A stretch of DNA of 64,000 nucleotides from Symbiodinium natans (Eukaryota; Sar; Dinophyceae; Suessiales; Symbiodiniaceae): the NCBI GenBank assembly GCA_905221605.1, contig CAJNDS010002296.1:294058-358057 (forward strand), in the 5' to 3' direction. The notes beneath the pieces are model-generated. The model made no database searches. It saw nothing but the letters and a program-made list of their open reading frames with translations, and was not told the origin of the DNA. Positions within the stretch are counted from its first letter, which is position 1; every line of letters starts with the position of its first letter. Made by a program: the position numbers and the translations under genes. Shown here in pieces: positions 9,441 to 19,702 of the stretch.

Positions 9441-10302
9441 ACTGAGCGGTGTCGTTTTCTGAGGACCATTGGCTGCACCCCTGCCAGTGCGTGCCTGATT
9501 CATGGGGCAACGACAGACCTGTCACACCCGATGCCATCGAAGATGTTCCGGCTGGCAGCTCCAACATGTTCACTCCTGCGCCGGAGACAATTGTAGAAGG
9601 CGCCTTCGTCTGTGACCAGAAGTACTTGCTGAACGTTCGTGTGGCCCTGGACACCGAAACCGTTGATGCAGAGTTTTGTGAGGAGCTGTGATTGTTTTGC
9701 CGTGTTGCGTTGTGCAGAAGCTCTCAATCTACTTCGGGCCGGGGGGGGGGGGGGGGGCGCTTGAAGGGTTCGGTGCCTGCTGCGCATGAGAAAGCAAGAA
9801 AACCTTTGGCAAAGCTTCCGGCCAGCATGCCTTGCTTGCGCGAGCTTTCAGGAGATGTGTGCCGAACAGCCCTTGTGCAAGTTCTTCTGGGCTGGCTCTG
9901 TTGGTTCCAGCAGCCAGTGCTGGTTCTACTGGGGCTGCGACACTCTCTACCGGCAGCTGGGCATCAGTGGCAAGTTGCGGGCCTGGGAGAAAGAGTCGCA
10001 AGTTTGCAGGATGTCGAATGCAGAAGTGTGTTGGCGGACCACGAAGAGGCGCCAGTTCTTAGGTGCCTTCTTGTCCTCTGATCCTTTCCTGCTGCCGGAC
10101 TGCCTCCACCAGAATCTCTACATGCAGTGCGACCAAAAGCTCATGCTGGGTGGTAGTGGGGTGGAATCATGTGGCCAATGCAGGCACATCAGAGTGGACG
10201 AGAACGGGGACTATGCCGTGTCAACGCACCAGCTAGAGGCGGCTCCTGTGGCGGCCATCTCGATGCCATCTGCAGCCCGCTCCGTAGAGGTCATCAAGCA
10301 AG
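9441..10302 (+). CDS. exons with second cysteine-rich PAN-like module
   Basis: The exon from about 9441 to 9685 reads DHWLHPCQCVPDSWGNDRPV, DAIEDVPAGSSNMFTPAPET and CDQKYLLNVRVALDTETVD. A long exon from about 9800 to 10302 reads CLACASFQEMCAEQPLCKFF, SQCWFYWGCDTLYRQLG, LLPDCLHQNLYMQCDQKLML and ESCGQCRHIRVDENGDYAVS. The C-x2-C-x5-C-x6-C start repeats the cysteine spacing of the 7.7-kb module, so this is likely a second copy of the same type of domain. A poly-G tract (9739-9757) sits in the intron between them. The exon runs straight into an inverted-repeat element at 10303. Confidence 0.68.
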
Positions 10303-10395
10303 GGATCCTAGCTTCCAATTACTTATTGGGGTTCTGATAATATGGGAATCCTACTATTTGGGGGTCTCTGTTAGGGGTCCCTTATCCTCCGTAAA
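10303..10395. mobile_element. AGGGGTACC-family element
   Basis: The core TTATTGGGGTTCTGATAAT and CCTACTATTTGGGGGTCTCT, then TTAGGGGTCCCTTAT, matches copies at 8988 and 21006. It directly follows the coding exon ending E-V-I-K-Q-G, so it starts the intron. Confidence 0.5.
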
Positions 10396-10479
10396 ACTCT
10401 TTTCTAGATCGTTAAGCCTTTGTATAGGGACCTTAAAGCTTCAAGAAGACTTTCGAAACCGTCGCACGCGCAGTCTAGG

Positions 10480-11620
10480 ATCGTTGAGGCGCTCATCACG
10501 GAACTCGCCGTCTGGACTGATGATACCTCAGGCGACCCAGAGACTTTCGACAACTTAGGTGGCTTTGGCGAGGAGTGCTACTATGTCCGTGGGCCGGAAG
10601 AGACTGGCCGGAGCTATCCGGACATGTCCGCGCCTCAACATCACTCCGCATTGCACGCCTTGAATGTCTCGGTGTAGCTTGTGTACCAGATCCCAAACTG
10701 TCTAAGACTTTGGACACTTGCTACACCTGTTCCGTCCTCCGTGTACCTGGATTTCGTGGATGGGGACACCGGCGATTTTGAGGATTGGGACGACCGCACG
10801 GCGTGGACACCGTCGCCTCAACAAGGTGCGGCAGCCAACGCCTCCAAACCGTGGTGTTTTGTTTTGTTGCGCTTTGTGCTGTTGTCGGAAATGTGTAGAT
10901 GCCAGGTGCGACGACCGACACGGACGGCACCAAGACTGGGCCTGGCGAGGTGTACCATCGCGTCTTTCCGGCTGGTGAGATCAAGCTGGCTGCTGCTGGC
11001 CGATACATGGTCTGGATTTGCCCAGGCGGCGCCCCTTCGGCTGTCGCGAGCCACGTACCATCTGAAGGGGAAACAGCAGTTGAATTGGTGTATTGGTCTG
11101 ACCAAGCTGTCGGAGAAGTGGCTTACACCGACCGTGGCTATGCTTTCTCTACCCTCGGCGACTATGCGGAGGGCTGTTACTATGTGCGGGGGAAGAACTC
11201 CGAAGTCATGAACACACCCTTCACAGATGTGCAGTGGAGCATCAAGGCCCCGTGGCCTTCCACCGTCTACCTGAGCATGTATCAAGATCAGGACGACGAC
11301 ATCTATGGCTTTGCGAAGTGGTTCGAGCGGTCCTTGTGGACCCTGGAGTCGGGCTTTACGGGAGTCAAGGTTCAAAGCACAGGGCCAGGGAACGTGTACT
11401 CTCGCATGTACGACGCCGCGGAGTTGATAGAGCTTTTCGGCAACGACGGCAATGGTCGAGGCACCTACCTCGTCTTTGTCTGCCCCAGGGAAGTCTCTGA
11501 CGAGACAGAGCTTCCAGCACTGGCGCCAGACCAAGTGCTTGGGTCTGCCGCCGCCACATCCAAGGCTGAGTGTCCCCACGGCTCCTATGCCGTGGCGTGC
11601 ACAACCTTTCCAGAGCAAGT
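10480..11620 (+). CDS. exons with repeated domain copies 2 and 3
   Basis: Copy 2 spans three exons: about 10480-10620 (ELAVWTDDTSGDPETFDNLG, EECYYVRGPEETG), about 10725-10830 (SSVYLDFVDGDTGDFEDWDD) and the start of the exon from about 10899 (GPGEVYHRVFPAGEIKLAAA, GRYMVWICPGG). Copy 3 lies whole in the same long exon: ELVYWSDQAVGEVAYTDRGY, SLGDYAEGCYYVRGKNSEVM-like motifs, VQWSIKAPWPSTVYLSMY, TGPGNVYSRMYDAAELIEL and GRGTYLVFVCP. A cysteine tail (ECPHGSYAVACTTF) ends the exon at about 11617. A short intron of about 88 nt then runs to TTTGCAG at 11706. That copy 3 is unbroken by introns while copies 1 and 2 are split at different places suggests introns came after the domain duplicated. Confidence 0.75.
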
Positions 11621-11935
11621 GGCTTATTCGCATCTCCCGAGCTCCACCGGATGCCGGACCTCCTCCAATGACATGACGGCTACCATAGCAACTTGCTCCT
11701 TTGCAGGTGCAGTTGTCAGTTGACATTGCACACAGTTGCACTTCACGGAGTGGTGCGTGGGGTTGCTGGGGCGTCAGGGTTTTCCGTTTCAGGAGGTGTT
11801 CAGGTTGACACTTGCACGAAAGAACGAACGATATCTACGCACGATATCTGCGCCGGGGTTGAGGGTTAAGTTTAAGGTTGACCACCATACTGTCACATGC
11901 ATATGCTCACCCCTCCTCAACCAGCAAACTTGTCC

Positions 11936-13440
11936 CGGGAGGTGAAGTGACTATTGAGACATCGACTTGGACGAAGGGCTCTGTGGTGTCGGTGTCGTGT
12001 CCCGATGGCACGCAGCCTACAGCATGCACCTGCGAGGACAGGGGTTAAGGGTTCAGGGTGTCAGACTCTAGACCCTAAACCCTGAACCCTGAACCCGAAG
12101 CCCTAGTCCATCGACGCAGCGCTGGCAGCTCGAGGAAAACGAGGATGTGGACTTGGTGATCTGTGGTGGAGAGGTCTACTTTCAACCTTATGAGTCGGTC
12201 TGCGCCAAGAGCCTGGGCGAGGCAGACTCTTCAACTGCGGTGGCAAAGGTCTCGGCGCACTGCCAGGCTAGAGGAGGGAAGGGGATGTAGGGTTTAGGGA
12301 TGTTTAGGGTTTGGGGTTTGCTGTGAAATTGCGCAGGGGTTCCATAGTCACATGACACTGATCCGGGTGCTTGCTGAGGGATGGAGGTATGGGTCGGGGC
12401 GGTGAGGGTGATGGGAGAGGCTGCGTTGCAAATCCCACTCATCCGGTCTGCGGCGATGAAATTCAACTGCTAAGGCGCCCAGCACGCCTTCGGCCGGCAA
12501 GACCGTGCTGGGCTCCGTGTTCAACCATGGTGACGTATTGGTTGCAAGTTGCTGGACCGAACGGTACTATTCCGTCGACGTCCAGGCGGAGCTTCGTTGC
12601 GTCGCAGGGCATTGGCTGAACGCGGAGGGCACGCCTGGCTTGGTGAACTTCGAGTGCAGCTCTGGCATCCAGGTTGTCACATCCGTCTACCAAGTGCCCG
12701 GGCGTGAGAAGCATGAGGTATATGTGAGCTCATGCGCTCATTACACTGCGTAGAATTAAGAAGTTCAGAAGCTTAGATTCTTGCATCTTCGTAGAGCTCT
12801 CCGGTGGTTTGTCAAGGACCTGGCCGACAAGACGCTGCAGGAGCTGTACTTTGCCTCCCGATGGAGGTTGCAGGTTTTCCTGCAGATCGGAGGGGCTCAG
12901 TTCTCCTTGGACACTTGCTTCGTGGCGGAACTCACCAATTCATCCAACACCTTGCGGCGGTTCCGTTCCTGCGATGGGAGCCAATGCCTGGAGGCGTCGG
13001 AGGCGTCCGTCCTCAGCCTGGAGACTTTGTCGCTGTTAGGAAAGCTTCCGTCCGGCAATGCACGGAATAAGGCAACCGCACCTTTGACATAGACCCTAAA
13101 CCCGAAACCCGCAGCCTTGTGGAGGAGACATGCAGCGACTCAGCACAACAGCTCCTGACCGGCAACCAACTGAACGAGCTCCTCGCGCGGACGTACAAGG
13201 CATCTGGGGCCGTGGTCACTCAAGCTTTTTCTTCGCCCTGTTTGCTATGTAGGACATTGCAACAAGGTGCCCCCCGAAAGTCCTTTAGGCAAGTCAGCCA
13301 AGGCATCGGTGGGCTCAGATGCCGTGGAAAGTACGCAGGACCCCTTGAACAGCGGTGGCAAGTACAGCCCATTCGATCTGGAGCTATTCCTTGATTGCGG
13401 CAACGGACAGGCGATGAGGCTCGAAGCAGCTTTGAGAAAG
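11936..13440 (+). CDS. six exons, beta-rich cysteine modules
   Basis: Exons (approximate): 11941-12040 (EVTIETSTWTKGSVVSVSCP, DGTQPTACTCED); 12118-12268 (DVDLVICGGEVYFQPYESVC); 12481-12716 (VLGSVFNHGDVLVASCWTER, ELRCVAGHWLNAEGTPGLVN, IQVVTSVYQVPGREKHE, donor GTATATG); 12805-13080 (DLADKTLQELYFASRWRLQV, FLQIGGAQFSLDTCFVAELT); 13113-13240 (VEETCSDSAQQLLTGNQLNE); 13250-13440 (SAKASVGSDAVESTQDPLNS, FDLELFLDCGNGQAMRLEAA). Introns between them carry TTTAGGG/CCCTAAA patches (12050-12105, 12288-12320, 13090-13110). Family unknown; paired cysteines and strand-like pattern fit an extracellular mosaic. Confidence 0.65.
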
Positions 13441-13569
13441 ACCACCCCGAGACCCCAAACCTGGCTGTCATCCAGCAGACTTGCCCTGAGGCATGCGCGC
13501 TCCTCACACATGTTGCTATTGAGAATCCATAGAATCCGAACGTCAACTACCCAGAAATCTGGGAGGATC

Positions 13570-13645
13570 CAAAAAAAAAAGCCCCCAAATGGTACCCTAT
13601 ACTACAATGGGGCCAATCTATTTTTTGGATCCTCCGAGGGGTCTG
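13570..13645. mobile_element. short inverted-repeat element
   Basis: Opposed segments around CAAATGGTACCCTATACTA and GGGGCCAATC, with GGATCC at both ends (13566, 13628), resemble the AGGGGTACC family. It lies in the long gap 13440-14390, which otherwise holds a TTCTTA microsatellite and no exon. Confidence 0.4.
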
Positions 13646-13796
13646 AGCAGAAGGTTCCTGAATTACGGGGTTCTTGGCTCTCAGAGACGCTCCGGCCAGG
13701 ATGCTGAGTTTCGGGCAGCCCAACCAAGATGATCCCACGGATGCCAGCCAAGCGGTTCTGGGTATGTCCCCTCGGCCCAAGAATAATTGTTATGAT

Positions 13797-13866
13797 TCTT
13801 ATTGTTCTTTTATGGTTCTTATTCTTATTCTTATTCTTATTCCTATTCCTATTCTTGTTCTTATGC
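13797..13866. repeat. TTCTTA/TTCCTA hexamer microsatellite
   Basis: About 12 units of ATTCTT with variants (TTCCTA, TTGTTC), in a T-rich stretch (13780-13960) of the intron. No coding signal. Confidence 0.8.
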
Positions 13867-14389
13867 TTGTTAATTGTAGTATTACATAATTAGTACTATT
13901 ATTAGTATTCTTCTCATGTGTATCATTTTTGTTGTTGTGCATGTGCTCTTCTTATGTTTTGAATTTGCTGGCATCAGACTTGTGATTGGTGCAGCCGACC
14001 AGTGCAAGTGAGCTTGGGCGACGCATAGTCTTGCAAGCTTGCCCGTGTCAGTAGGAGGAGGGGGCCTATAGGGGGTCATAAAGCTTTGTTGTTGGCCGGA
14101 GGCTGCAGGGACTTGCTGCCATGTCGGATATGGCATCCCTATGTGGCTTCTTGTCCTGTTGCTCGTGGTTACAACAGTAGTACGCCAACAATAGTGCGCC
14201 AGCATCTTGGAGTGTCAGGTCTGGCCGCTGCACTCTGGCAAACACGCGGGGCAACATGACGAAGAAACGCCTATCCCTGAGGGTCCCTGGTCGCAGCAAA
14301 GTTGATCAGATGTCGTGGCTAGGAAATAACTGAAATCCGCAAGGTAAGGCCCATCTTGGTTGTTTAATGCAACCATCAGCACGAGCTCT

Positions 14390-15850
14390 GACGCAGGTGG
14401 GCATCGAGAGCGAGGCGGAAGGCACCTGCATGCAGCACGCTGCCTGCGATGACAGCTCTGGCCTGGATTGCCTCTCAGCCGTGCTAGCGGTCTGTGATGG
14501 CTCCGCGGGGCAGCTCTTCTTCTGGGAGGGCGACAAACCATATTCCGATGTGGATGGCTCCGGTTCTGCTTTCCTATACACAGATGCAACGAAGGCGAGG
14601 CCCATCTATCGAGACAACGCAATACTGGAGGTTGTACCCAGCGATGAGGGCTTCCTTCGGATTGGAACCGAATCGGGCCTTCTGGCCGAGAGCACATCCA
14701 GCTTAAGTGATGATTCGTTGCCATCTTCGGAGGAACCGGACACAAAATTCGTGTGGCACCCAGTTTTCTCTCTGTCCGCTCTGGCGAACCTGGCCGACGG
14801 ACTACAGCTAAAAACAAGCAACTAAGCGAACCCAACTCCAATTCAATCCAAACGGCCACCAGCGAGACCAGGTGTGGCACATTCAGTCGGTCGCCAGCTC
14901 TGCGGACCTGGTCCTCACTTGCCCGAGCGGCGAGGTGATGGTCGGCTTCTGGAAACAGGGCATGGACGTCTCTAGCTCCGTGAGGGGTACGACTTTCTTT
15001 TGCCGCTTTTTGAAAAACCTCAAGCGAGCAGTAATCGAGCAGTAATCATCTTTCTTCATCGTGTGTGTTAAAGAAGGATCGTCTCCACTCCATCCCAGCC
15101 CAAAGCCTTATAAACTGCGCAGCCCTAACCCAGATTTGGTGGGCCTGCGACTCCGTGGTCGGTCTGGGCACATGCGGTGAGAGAGTTTCAGTCCAGGAGC
15201 AGGAGGCACCTCAATCTTCTCAGCTCTTCCAAGCTTCTTTTCGGGGTTGAGAGTTGAGGGTTCAGTCTCACAGTTTCGCCTTGTGGAGGTCTACGATTTG
15301 GACTTTCTGAGACTTCTTGAGGTGGACTGCGAAGAGGGCCACGTCATGCAGTCGTTGCAGGCGGAAGTGGATGCTGCAGGAAAGGCCATGCGACTCAAGG
15401 CAACCTGTTGCTACCTCGCACAGCCTCCTGTGACCCTGCGGCCCTACTTCAGCTTCGAAGATTCTGTGGACGAAACTGCGGGCATCTATTTTCCGACCGG
15501 GTTGGACAACTCTGGGCGGCCCAAGTTTCAGCAGTTCCTCAGCTTCGAGCCGTATATCCTCCCTGAAGATGTCCCTCAACACACGGACACCCTAGCCTAT
15601 AACAGGTCTCAGGGCGAGTGGTGCGTCAGCACCAGCAGCGACGACTTCTGCTCCACCCCCACGGACATTGTGCATCCACTTGACTTGGGGGAGCAGGAGC
15701 TCGGTGCCAGCTGGAGAGTCATGCAAATCACGGACTTTGCCACGGTCTTCCAAGGCACCGGCGCGGGTGCCACGACCACTGCGAGGCCGAGCCCGGTGGA
15801 GCCACTGCCCCAGACGAAGCCGGCAGTCCTGCCTCCGCAGCCTCCGACAT
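14390..15850 (+). CDS. exons: acidic cysteine module and long beta-rich exon
   Basis: The exon at about 14398-14810 reads ESEAEGTCMQHAACDDSSGL, DCLSAVLAVCDGSAGQLFFW, DNAILEVVPSDEGFLRIG and LSALANLADGLQ. The exon at about 14870-14985 reads VWHIQSVASSADLVLTCPSG and EVMVGFWKQGMDVSSSV; it resembles the module at 11941 (strand, then V-S-C-P or L-T-C-P-x-G). The segment at about 15075-15205 reads RLHSIPAQSLINCAALTQIW. The exon at about 15270-15850 reads QFRLVEVYDLDFLRLLEVDC, EEGHVMQSLQAEVDAAGKAM, PYFSFEDSVDETAGIYFPTG, EWCVSTSSDDFCSTPTDIVH and a Thr/Pro tail. The repeated cysteine-strand pattern agrees with the upstream part of the gene. Confidence 0.66.
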
Positions 15851-15934
15851 TCCGACGTCGTTGGAACTGTTTTTGTTTTGTTTTTTTCCTTTATCGGTTT
15901 GAAGCAATGACATGTTGAGTCCGGACGTCGAAAG

Positions 15935-17695
15935 CAAATCTGCAGATTTTCTTGGTATCCTGTTGATTCAAGGGAGCTCAATGACCTCACCGCCCACACC
16001 CCTGAGTATGAGGAGATCTGCAAGGACCGAGAAGGGACTGCCGAAAGGGGGTCGGGGGAGTGGGAGCGAGACTTTACCTTGCCTGGTATAACCCAACAAG
16101 CCGCCCAACTCAAGCGACCCGTTCAAGGCCATTTCCACCACTGTCCGACAACACTACACAGCCTTGTGCAACAGCCACAAAGCTCTGAGCCAACCACCCT
16201 CCTGAAAAGAGGGAGCCTCTAAAGCCAACACACAACCTCCAAACCGCATTTAGAGTCTACTGATTGACATGTATGCAATCTGTCTCTACAATGGGGCAAG
16301 GTTGTTCGTGGAAAGAACTGAATTAAGATTTGTAGCTCATCCGTTGTAGCGTTGTAGGGTTATCAAGTTTGATATGACCGCCAGCGTGCGCAGCCTCAGC
16401 TTACCCCGTGCAGAATTGCCGGGCCAGAGGACGCCCCACAGAGGTTGTGGCTGGCATACAGTATTTCCATGCAGGGCTATACAGGAGACGGCCATGTCAA
16501 GTCCATGAGAGGTGGAGCTGGGGGCAAAGGGGGTCCATGGGAGGTTGCGAGGTGCACGAGCTAGCGCAGCCCCTCGGCATGCGTAGCGGGGCTACATGCC
16601 CGGTGGCTCCTGAAGGCGCCATGGGAGAATGGGAGGGATATAGGGGTCAAAAGGGGGGAACGCAAGTTTTGGTTGGAGCATTGGAGGAAGGGCTCCTAGC
16701 AGGGCCTGAACCAAATCCGAAAAATGGGAAAAGGCAAGGTGTTCCTTTGCTTCAGTCGCTGTATGTAGGCTTGTTGCCATCTTGTTGCCTCCCCTTTCCT
16801 CGGATCCATTCCTTAGAGCAGGAATATCTTGTCTGTTTTCGCGGCGTGTGTGCTATGGTTAAGGCTAAGGATTCCGGAATATCAAGGAGGTGTCAGAACA
16901 CGCTTCGAAAAATTAGGAGCATGTTAAAATGGAAATCAAGTAACTGTCCAAGTGTACTTTCTTTATGTATGTTATTTGTCAAAATGCATATATGCACATA
17001 TATATATATATATATTCAAGCACGTATATACATATACATGTATATACAATACATGGATAGCCTTGTCACGGAGGCAGGGGTCAAACTGCAAGGACCCCTC
17101 CACGCCTGGGACCGCCACCTATTCACAAGCCACGATGCACGAGGAAGCCTTGAAACTCGGAGAGGAGCACCCGTGCAGCTACGTTTGGAGTGACAAGCGG
17201 GAAAACCAGACGCACGCGGCGGCTGGCATGTCTTGGTGGAACCGGGAAGATGGCGAAGGCGGAGGACCGAGCCAAATCCTGCAAGACATCACCTACCGGT
17301 CCGTTAAAGAGTGCGCCGACCGCGAGATCACAGCAGAGAGCAGGCGCGAGAAAGGGACAGCTTCTGTCAAAGCGCGCCGAGCCCCATGGCCCCCTATATA
17401 CTTCTAGCCCCTGAACCCTTTCAGGCAGAATGAAGCAAACCGGGTGCTCGACGAAACGGAGCTATGGGTAGACCATGGTCTTGCCGGGGCTGAACACGTG
17501 GTTGACGCAGCGGTCCCAGATCCAGTTCTGCTGGTGCCATTTGTCGGTGGAGGCTTCAAAATGGAAGGGGGAGGAAAGTTCGCAAACGCGTTTAAGTTCG
17601 CAAGAATGTTCAAGGAGTTCATCTTTCTGGTCACACGGCAAGAAACCGCCCGCAAATACGGACGCGACAACACCAACGACTGCAGCTCCATGTAG
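15935..17695 (+). CDS. three exons leading to the helical part
   Basis: Exon 15935-16085 reads QICRFSWYPVDSRELNDLTA, EYEEICKDREGTAERGSGEW and ERDFTLPG, with donor GTATAACC. The exon at about 17088-17350 reads DPSTPGTATYSQATMHEEAL, GEEHPCSYVWSDKRENQTHA and ILQDITYRSVKECADREITA. The exon at about 17430-17690 reads NEANRVLDETELWVDHGLAG and FKMEGGGKFANAFKFARMFK. The segment 16090-17085 is intron: it has no convincing exon and ends in an AT-rich microsatellite (16987-17057). The acceptor before 17088 is AACTGCAAG. Confidence 0.62.
16987..17057. repeat. AT/CATATA microsatellite
   Basis: CATATATGCACATATATATA and related units, about 70 bp, just upstream of the exon at 17088. It is pyrimidine-poor and so unlikely to serve as a splice tract. 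Confidence 0.75.
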
Positions 17696-17839
17696 CTCTC
17701 CTGAGTCAGCTCACTTGTGCTGTCGAGTACTCAGTAGCCGAAGGAGTACACTCATTTTTTGGGTATACTAGAATCCCCCTCAGAACTGCAAGTGTGCACT
17801 TTCTTGGGGGCTTATGAACTCAGCAACTAAGATTAGCTG

Positions 17840-18320
17840 GTTGAGGGGATTGCCTTTGTGGTGCCGAATCTGCCAGAAGCTGGGCTGAGGCAGCATGGGC
17901 TTGCTCGCCTGTTCTGCGACTTGTTCTGTGTGCGGGATGCCGTGCTGAAGGGGGATGCCGCGATCTTGCAGACCCTCCAGAGTGCGGTCCAGACCATGAA
18001 TCAGAATCTCCAGGCTTCCATGAGACAAGTGCTACCTAACACCAACTCATACACATGTTTCATCGTTTCAGTTCTTGGTAGAGTGGTGCTGGACCGAATC
18101 ACGCTAGCACTCGCCTTTCCGTTTCTTTCCATCTGACGCTCTCCCAGACGTGCTTGATTGTTGAAACGAAAGCAGAGACCAGGCCTTGAGTAGCCATCAG
18201 CTTGCAAGTTGAGTCCCATTTTCTTTTCCAGGTGCTTTTCCAGACCTACCTGGGCGGGGGCGATGCAAGCCTATTGCAGCAGCAGCAGGAAGTCGTGGAC
18301 GGCATCGCCAGGACTCCTGT
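17840..18320 (+). CDS. two alpha-helical exons
   Basis: The exon at about 17845-18028 reads VVPNLPEAGLRQHGLARLFC, DLFCVRDAVLKGDAAILQTL and QSAVQTMNQNLQASMRQ. After an intron ending TCTTTTCCAG (18231), an exon from 18232 reads VLFQTYLGGGDASLLQQQQE and VVDGIA. Heptad-like spacing and few cysteines mark a change from the beta-rich part. Whether this is the same gene as upstream, or a neighbour, cannot be decided; no start or stop codon separates them that I can see. Confidence 0.6.
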
Positions 18321-18551
18321 CCTTTCTACCCTTAACCCCTGCATGGGCTTGCTAGACCGTGAAGTGACCCAACGCAACCCTGGACCTACGACTTGACAAA
18401 CAGACGAGTTTTAAGGCCCCAAGCTGCAATCAGGGCGTGCTGCGCCTCGTCACAATTGTGATTATTCATAACTCAGAACCGGCAGCCACACAGAGAGCCG
18501 TCCTACGCGCTCGGCACGCAACGAAACATACACAAGCTCCACAACACTAGC

Positions 18552-18760
18552 TCACAAGCTCACTAGGTTTTCGGTGACCCACATCCACATGAGACTCGTG
18601 CCGGTCAGCGTCTTGATGTCGATTTGCATGTTGCCGCGAAGTTCTGCCGCGAAGTTGCACAAGCAGGTGGAGCATTTCCTGACCCCTTCTCGATGATGTG
18701 TTCCCCACTTTTCCGCGGGTCCCTTCATCCTTGAAGTCTTGAGCACTGTTCCATGGCACC
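18552..18760 (-). pseudogene. polyubiquitin relic, fragment 1
   Basis: Read on the minus strand: a damaged ubiquitin C-terminal half (Q-D-F-K-D-E-G for IQDKEG at about 18740; H-I-I-E-K-G for YNIQKE; L-H-L-L-V-Q-L-R-G for LHLVLRLRG at about 18650-18680). It is followed at 18629 by MQIDIKTLTG, nearly the ubiquitin N-terminus, then T-S-L-M-W and an in-frame TGA. The head-to-tail junction C-term/N-term is that of polyubiquitin. Small indels shift the frame, so it cannot encode ubiquitin. It lies antisense in the intron between the exons at 18232 and 19703. Confidence 0.7.
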
Positions 18761-18919
18761 GAGGGTCCAGCCTGTGGGGACTCGGCTATTCGTGCGGTGT
18801 TGGTTGATGGGTGTGTGCGATGGACGAGCCTTTTACAACTTCGAATCCGTTACGTATTCGTATCGTTGGGGATGAGCCGTGGATGTGAGAAGCTGGCTGT
18901 CTTGCCAGGTGTTCATCCA

Positions 18920-19230
18920 GAACCACTCAGCCGAAGTGTAGCTCCCCTTGGGCTGGGACTGTAAGCCTTCAAGGCAGAGGGGCCGCCTGGTTTAAAGGTC
19001 CGTGTGCGGCACATCGCATGTGACGGTCCTCCTGAAAAGAGCAGGCCTTGCATGCCGCACTGCATCTGGCTACGGATCCAACTTATGATACTTATGCCAG
19101 CAGCATGATGGTCTTGCCGGTTGCTTTCTTGATGAAGGTCTGTATGCCTTTCACGTCCGACAACTTGGCTTTCACATTGGACATGGCGGCCATGGTGTCC
19201 GATGCTCTTTGGCGGCCAACATCCTGACAA
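18920..19230 (-). pseudogene. polyubiquitin relic, fragment 2
   Basis: On the minus strand from about 19243: M-Q-V-F-V-R-M-L, then after a frame change S-D-T-M..N-V-K-A-K-L-S-D-V-K-G-I (19185-19140), matching SDTIENVKAKIQDKEGI, and immediately QTFIKKATGKTIMLLA (19143-19090), matching the start of a further unit (FVKTLTGKTITL). An internal deletion has joined the middle of one unit to the start of the next. Weaker traces (LLFSGG, ATLRL) continue to about 18930. Stop codons and frameshifts show it is dead. Confidence 0.68.
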
Positions 19231-19423
19231 ACACCTGCATGCTAACTTGCAGATGTGCCAGCAAGTGAAGCGTCGATTGTGCTTGGGTGTTGTTATCCGA
19301 CTAAGCGCGTCTGTCCTTCGACTTGCTTAGCAGAACGATGAGGCCCCTGTCGGATTGGGGCCTTGCAGAGAACGATAGCTCCGAAATCCTTGCCCTCGGT
19401 TTTACAGGTGATTTGGGCATGTC

Positions 19424-19488
19424 CCAGAATAGGGGTACCCTTTTCAACCCCAAATTGAATAAAAGGGTACCTCTATTTCCGAAACCCC
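19424..19488. mobile_element. short near-palindromic AGGGGTACC element
   Basis: GAATAGGGGTACCCTTTTCAA is answered by the inverted TTGAATAAAAGGGTACCTC... ending TATTTC. The two arms are separated by only about 12 bp, so nearly the whole 65 bp is stem. Confidence 0.6.
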
Positions 19489-19499
19489 AATTTGGCTGT

Positions 19500-19640
19500 T
19501 GATGAATTGTTTTCTTTTCGCGTTGTCGACGGGAGTCCGGGGTCCGACCGTCCATGCTGAGGGTGATGGTCTTGTCCGACAGTGTCTCGACGAAAGTCCG
19601 GGTGCTGCGCGTGGACTTCCTCTGGAAGTTGGAACCCGAA
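19500..19640 (-). pseudogene. polyubiquitin relic, fragment 3
   Basis: Minus strand from about 19633: N-F-Q-R-K-S-T (for NIQKEST), a short gap, RTFVETLSDKTITL (for IFVKTLTGKTITL), then after a one-base shift V-D-N-A-K-R-K (for IDNVKAK). Ten of the twelve residues FVETLSDKTITL match canonical ubiquitin. The part between EST and the next FVK is lost. An inverted-repeat element (19424-19488) cuts off the downstream side. Confidence 0.7.
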
Positions 19641-19702
19641 GACTAGGCCCATCCAAGCCCTGAGCCCTCATCCCTAAACCCTAAACCCCAAACCCCAAAG
19701 CA

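Noticed and set aside
10818-11741. A 307-codon minus-strand open frame
   Set aside because: It mirrors the long + strand exon that encodes repeated-domain copies 2 and 3; the + reading has conserved motifs shared with the 3.2-4.2 kb copy, the minus reading has none.
16408-17193. A 261-codon + frame
   Set aside because: It runs through intron-like and AT microsatellite sequence and in a different frame from the clear exon at 17088.
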